Program-made: the position numbers and the translations under genes
Shown: piece by piece, positions 41,102 through 43,152 of the stretch
Numbering within the stretch: position 1 is the stretch's first letter
Layout of the letters: the number at the start of each line of letters is the position of its first letter
Notes under the pieces: model-generated
The model's database searches: none
Seen by the model: only the letters and a program-made list of their open reading frames with translations
What the model was told of the DNA's origin: nothing
Source of the DNA: Methanorbis furvi
GTDB taxonomy: Archaea > Halobacteriota > Methanomicrobia > Methanomicrobiales > Methanocorpusculaceae
NCBI RefSeq assembly: GCF_032714615.1
Contig: NZ_JAWDKA010000011.1
Location: 1-43,152, forward strand
Direction of reading: 5' to 3'
DNA: 43,152 nucleotides

Positions 41102-41647
41102 TCAGATCCGTACCTCTTCTGCATCGAATTCCGGCATGGTGAGGGTTGCGTTTCCTTTGGGGACATTGGTGTAGAGTACCCAGCCGGTGACGGATTCTCC
41201 TTCTTTGAGAATGATGTCATCATAGAGCATTTTTTTATGATATTTTTCCGGTACCGGCAGGAGGTGGGTTGCGGGGTGGGTAGTTTTGCTTGTGCCGTTT
41301 TCAACGGAGAGTAAAAGATCATGATCGGAGATGGTGACGGATCCTATGTAGCCTTCCCGGCGGGAGTTTTTGCCGAGTGTTTCGCAGGTGACGGTCACTT
41401 CGATGAGGTAGGCGGTGCTGCCATCTTTGAGCTGGATGGTGGGGAGTTCCCGCATGACGTCTGCGCCGCGGTAGATGGTGAGGACGTCAAGCCCGATAAT
41501 ATCGTTGTCGGGGATGATCGCTGCTGTAGGTATGGTTCCTGTTGCGGAGAGGGTCGGTGTTTTGTCTGCCGGGGATTCGGATGCGATGCAGCCGGCAGTC
41601 AGAAGTACGGCGGTAATGAGGAGAAAGAGGAGAAGGAGGTGTTTCAT
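41102..41647 (-). CDS. Lipoprotein of unknown function
   Basis: A 181-residue lipoprotein starting at ATG 41647, which gives a signal with a leucine-rich core and lipobox L-T-A-G-C (Cys 20). The frame is open for another 72 codons upstream, but that part is polar and implausible before a signal peptide. A Thr/Ser/Pro linker follows the cysteine. The mature domain looks beta-rich (YLIEVTVTCETLGKN, then EGESVTGWVLY and VPKGNATLTM), similar to the Ig-like DUF4352-type domains of lipoproteins, but this is not certain. It converges with the tRNA gene. Its promoter lacks the TTGGCCA element of the central island. Confidence 0.75.
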   Translation of the reverse strand: MKHLLLLFLLITAVLLTAGCIASESPADKTPTLSATGTIPTAAIIPDNDIIGLDVLTIYRGADVMRELPTIQLKDGSTAYLIEVTVTCETLGKNSRREGYIGSVTISDHDLLLSVENGTSKTTHPATHLLPVPEKYHKKMLYDDIILKEGESVTGWVLYTNVPKGNATLTMPEFDAEEVRI

Positions 41648-41873
41648 GATGGATGATTGAATGTTTGTGGTATTTATGATGTTCTGTGGTGGGCGGTTTC
41701 GGCTTTTTAGAATATTTTTATGAGAGTTACGTGGCGTCTTCGATGCAGTGAAAATATTTTGTGCCGTACTCTCTGAAAAATTTCTTCTATGGCTTCTGAT
41801 GTGCTGAGTTTCACCCACCAGAAGTACTCGAACACCGAATTTATCCCGACAACCGGCAAACAATCCTTAGACA

Positions 41874-42107
41874 ATGATTGACTTTGCCAACCTCACTCCC
41901 AAACAAAAACACTTCTATGATACCACACGGAAGGTTGTGACCGGCTGCAAATTTTTCAAAAAAGACTCAACACTTCCGGATGCAGAGTTTTTTGCAAAGA
42001 GAGGGTTTGTCTGCACCATGACGTCTGATATCTGCGCCTACTACACTGATTCAACCCTTGGGTATGACACCGGAACCCTGTGCGGCAAATACCGGAAAAA
42101 AGAGTGA
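41874..42107 (+). CDS. Small four-cysteine protein
   Basis: A 77-residue protein starting at ATG 41874. Four cysteines (25, 47, 54 and 70) are spaced as if to bind a metal or iron-sulfur cluster, or to form disulfides, but match no motif I know. It has a lysine-rich N-terminal helix (TPKQKHFYDTTRK) and tyrosine-rich C-terminal half. No signal peptide. Its end is 7 bases from the end of the converging ferritin-like gene. Unknown function; the redox context of the neighbour is suggestive only. Confidence 0.65.
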   Translation: MIDFANLTPKQKHFYDTTRKVVTGCKFFKKDSTLPDAEFFAKRGFVCTMTSDICAYYTDSTLGYDTGTLCGKYRKKE

Positions 42108-42114
42108 AAAAGTA

Positions 42115-42426
42115 TTATTTGCGCTTCTTCATTTTTCCAATCTCTTCTTCGACCTCGTCAGCTCCTTCTTTGTAGAACTTTGCCTCATCAGGGGCAAGTT
42201 CGTGAAGGAGGCGGAGGAACTCGCCTGCATGTACGCGTTCCTCGTCGGCGATGTCTTCGAGAACTTCGATTGCGAGTTTGTTATCGGTTGATTCGGCAAG
42301 CTGCTGATACAGCTGGATTGCTTCGTATTCTGCTGCGACCATGAAGCGGATGGCGCGGACAAGTTCTGCATCAGTGAGTTTGCGATCAAATTTCTGGCCT
42401 GCGAATGGATTTCCAAATTCTGGCAT
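42115..42426 (-). CDS. Rubrerythrin/ferritin-like di-iron protein
   Basis: A 103-residue four-helix-type protein of the ferritin-like superfamily. Helix 1 carries AAEYEAIQLYQQLA and helix 2 DIADEERVHAGEFLRLL, giving the E...ExxH pattern for iron binding in a dimer of two-helix halves. It resembles the encapsulated-ferritin and small rubrerythrin-like proteins of archaea (RAIRFMVAAEYEAI, a tail with EGADEVEEEIGK). No encapsulin shell gene is in view. Likely role: iron storage or peroxide defence in an anaerobe. The N-terminal FGNPFAGQKFDRKLT is conserved-looking and may be a targeting or dimer segment. Confidence 0.82.
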   Translation of the reverse strand: MPEFGNPFAGQKFDRKLTDAELVRAIRFMVAAEYEAIQLYQQLAESTDNKLAIEVLEDIADEERVHAGEFLRLLHELAPDEAKFYKEGADEVEEEIGKMKKRK

Positions 42427-42566
42427 AGATAGTATGTTTGTTTGCGCTGTGATAAAAGTAGGGATTGGGGATAATTCAGAACAGCTTCATTTCGGAAAAA
42501 AAGCGATACATGGAGACAGAAACTGATAAAACAGTCATTTCAATATGAATGACTGCTGGATAACTT

Positions 42567-42781
42567 TTGTCCTTTGTCCTTTGTCCCCCACAAAAAAATG
42601 AGATGAGCCGCAGGCATCATCGGTGATCACAGATGATTCAACTGCTCCCGCTGTCATGTTGTTTATGTATGTAACTTATCAGATAAATACTACTCAAAGC
42701 GGGCGAAAAACGACAGAAGAAGATCTGAATTTTTTGGGGTACTCCTCTTTCGGATACAGGGGGACAAGGGACAAAGGACAA
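42567..42781. repeat. 23-bp inverted repeat pair around a 169-base centre
   Basis: TTGTCCTTTGTCCTTTGTCC plus CCC (42567-42589) is matched by its reverse complement at 42759-42781 with one mismatch. The left arm is itself a triplicated TTTGTCC. The centre includes GAGCCGCAGGCATCATC, a fragment of the REP-like block. Confidence 0.75.
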
Positions 42782-42810
42782 TAAATTCGATAGGTGGTTT
42801 TGCTTGGAAT

Positions 42811-42858
42811 GAAACGCGAATAGCGCGAATAAAAAATCGCCAATGGCGATTTTTCAAA
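42811..42858 (-). repeat. Family B repeat, uninterrupted copy
   Basis: On the minus strand it contains AAAAATCGCCATTGGCGATT-TTTTATTCGCGCTATT-CGCGTTTC, which shows the empty site of the insertion in copy 1 at 18109-18177. Confidence 0.85.
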
Positions 42859-42926
42859 GGATAAAGAAATACCCAGTACTTCTCTGAACGAATATATGTC
42901 CAAAAAAATAACATAACCAAATCCCT

Positions 42927-42970
42927 GAAAATCGCCATTGGCGATTTTTTATTAGCGTTATTCGCGTTTT
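42927..42970 (+). repeat. Family B repeat, uninterrupted copy, opposite orientation
   Basis: GAAAATCGCCATTGGCGATT followed by TTTTATTAGCGTTATTCGCG. It pairs with the copy at 42811-42858 to form a large inverted repeat. Confidence 0.8.
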
Positions 42971-43042
42971 ACTCAAAGACAGAAAAAGCTCTCCGCTCTT
43001 CACAAAAAAACATTACAAAACAATCTCAATCAAAAGGAAGGG

Positions 43043-43152
43043 GGTGCAGCGTTGAATAGTTCCCGAGAACTCGCGTATCTCAGTACAGTATCCGACGTAA
43101 GAGAGCTTAACTGCCGGGTTCGGAATGGGTCCGGGTGGAACCTCTCTGCTAT
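43043..43152 (-). rRNA. rrf: 5S ribosomal RNA, 5' end outside the window
   Basis: Read on the minus strand the sequence contains GGTTCCACCCGGACCCATTC, CCGAACCCGGCAGTTAAGCT and TACTGTACTGAGATACGCGA, the conserved loop B/C and helix IV-V parts of archaeal 5S rRNA. It ends near AACGCTGC. About 10 bases of the 5' end are missing. The 3' end is estimated. It probably closes an rRNA operon that lies to the right. Confidence 0.88.

Larger units (their letters stand above)
42427..43042. other. Gene-free, repeat-rich region before the 5S rRNA end
   Basis: These 616 bases contain a 23-bp inverted pair (42567-42589 and 42759-42781), two opposite family B repeats (42811-42858 and 42927-42970) and, on the minus strand just after the 5S rRNA, T-rich sequence suited to termination (about 43000-43040). 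Open frames here run through repeats and are not credible. Confidence 0.6.

Overview
The window looks like a chromosomal segment of a methanogenic archaeon of the Methanomicrobiales, probably Methanocorpusculum or a close relative. Support comes from an archaeal 5S rRNA running off the right edge, a tRNA-Thr without encoded CCA, TATA-type promoters with short or absent leaders, archaeal pilin and PGF-CTERM surface proteins, a DUF4013 membrane protein and an archaeal-type UMP kinase. Several genes look bacterial in origin (uvrC, the adiA-like decarboxylase with its antiporter, fhs, dam). The genus is an inference; no 16S rRNA or mcr gene is present.

Left part (1-10.2 kb): two tiny zinc-ribbon membrane proteins, a UvrC that ends before the usual HhH domain, an arginine decarboxylase-antiporter pair resembling enterobacterial acid resistance, a secreted protein, UMP kinase, and a sodium:solute symporter preceded by a 37-residue membrane peptide.

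Central accessory island (10.2-18.2 kb): four minus-strand genes for exported or membrane-anchored proteins of unknown function face two tandem plus-strand genes for membrane-tethered double winged-helix regulators. Six copies of a TTGGCCA element lie at a fixed distance upstream of TATA boxes in front of these genes, including both regulators. This looks like one self-regulating envelope regulon. The two regulators have nearly identical DNA-binding halves but diverged extracytoplasmic segments. Right of them are a 530-bp imperfect inverted repeat with a nested 52-bp palindromic insert, fifteen tandem copies of a 15/16-bp unit, a SnoaL-like protein and a solitary MNT nucleotidyltransferase.

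Metabolic block (18.2-32.3 kb, all minus strand): a BrxD-like (DUF2791) ATPase co-transcribed with a TPR-winged-helix protein and a DJ-1/PfpI protein; then a tightly packed run pyrG-guaA-argD-hisC-AK6-CDP-alcohol phosphatidyltransferase; then a 924-residue zinc ribbon/PUA-like/PAPS-reductase-like/cysteine desulfurase fusion that overlaps a degenerate vWA-like gene.

Right part (32.4-43.2 kb): DUF4013 protein, a PD-(D/E)XK-like protein that seems to have lost its catalytic residues, an MFS transporter, a PGF-CTERM surface protein, a solitary Dam-type methylase, formate-tetrahydrofolate ligase, a large pilin-like protein, tRNA-Thr, a lipoprotein, a small four-cysteine protein, a ferritin-like protein and the 5S rRNA.

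The intergenic gaps are unusually rich in dispersed palindromic repeats of at least three families. In two places a small palindromic block interrupts another repeat and is flanked by short direct duplications, as expected for small mobile elements.
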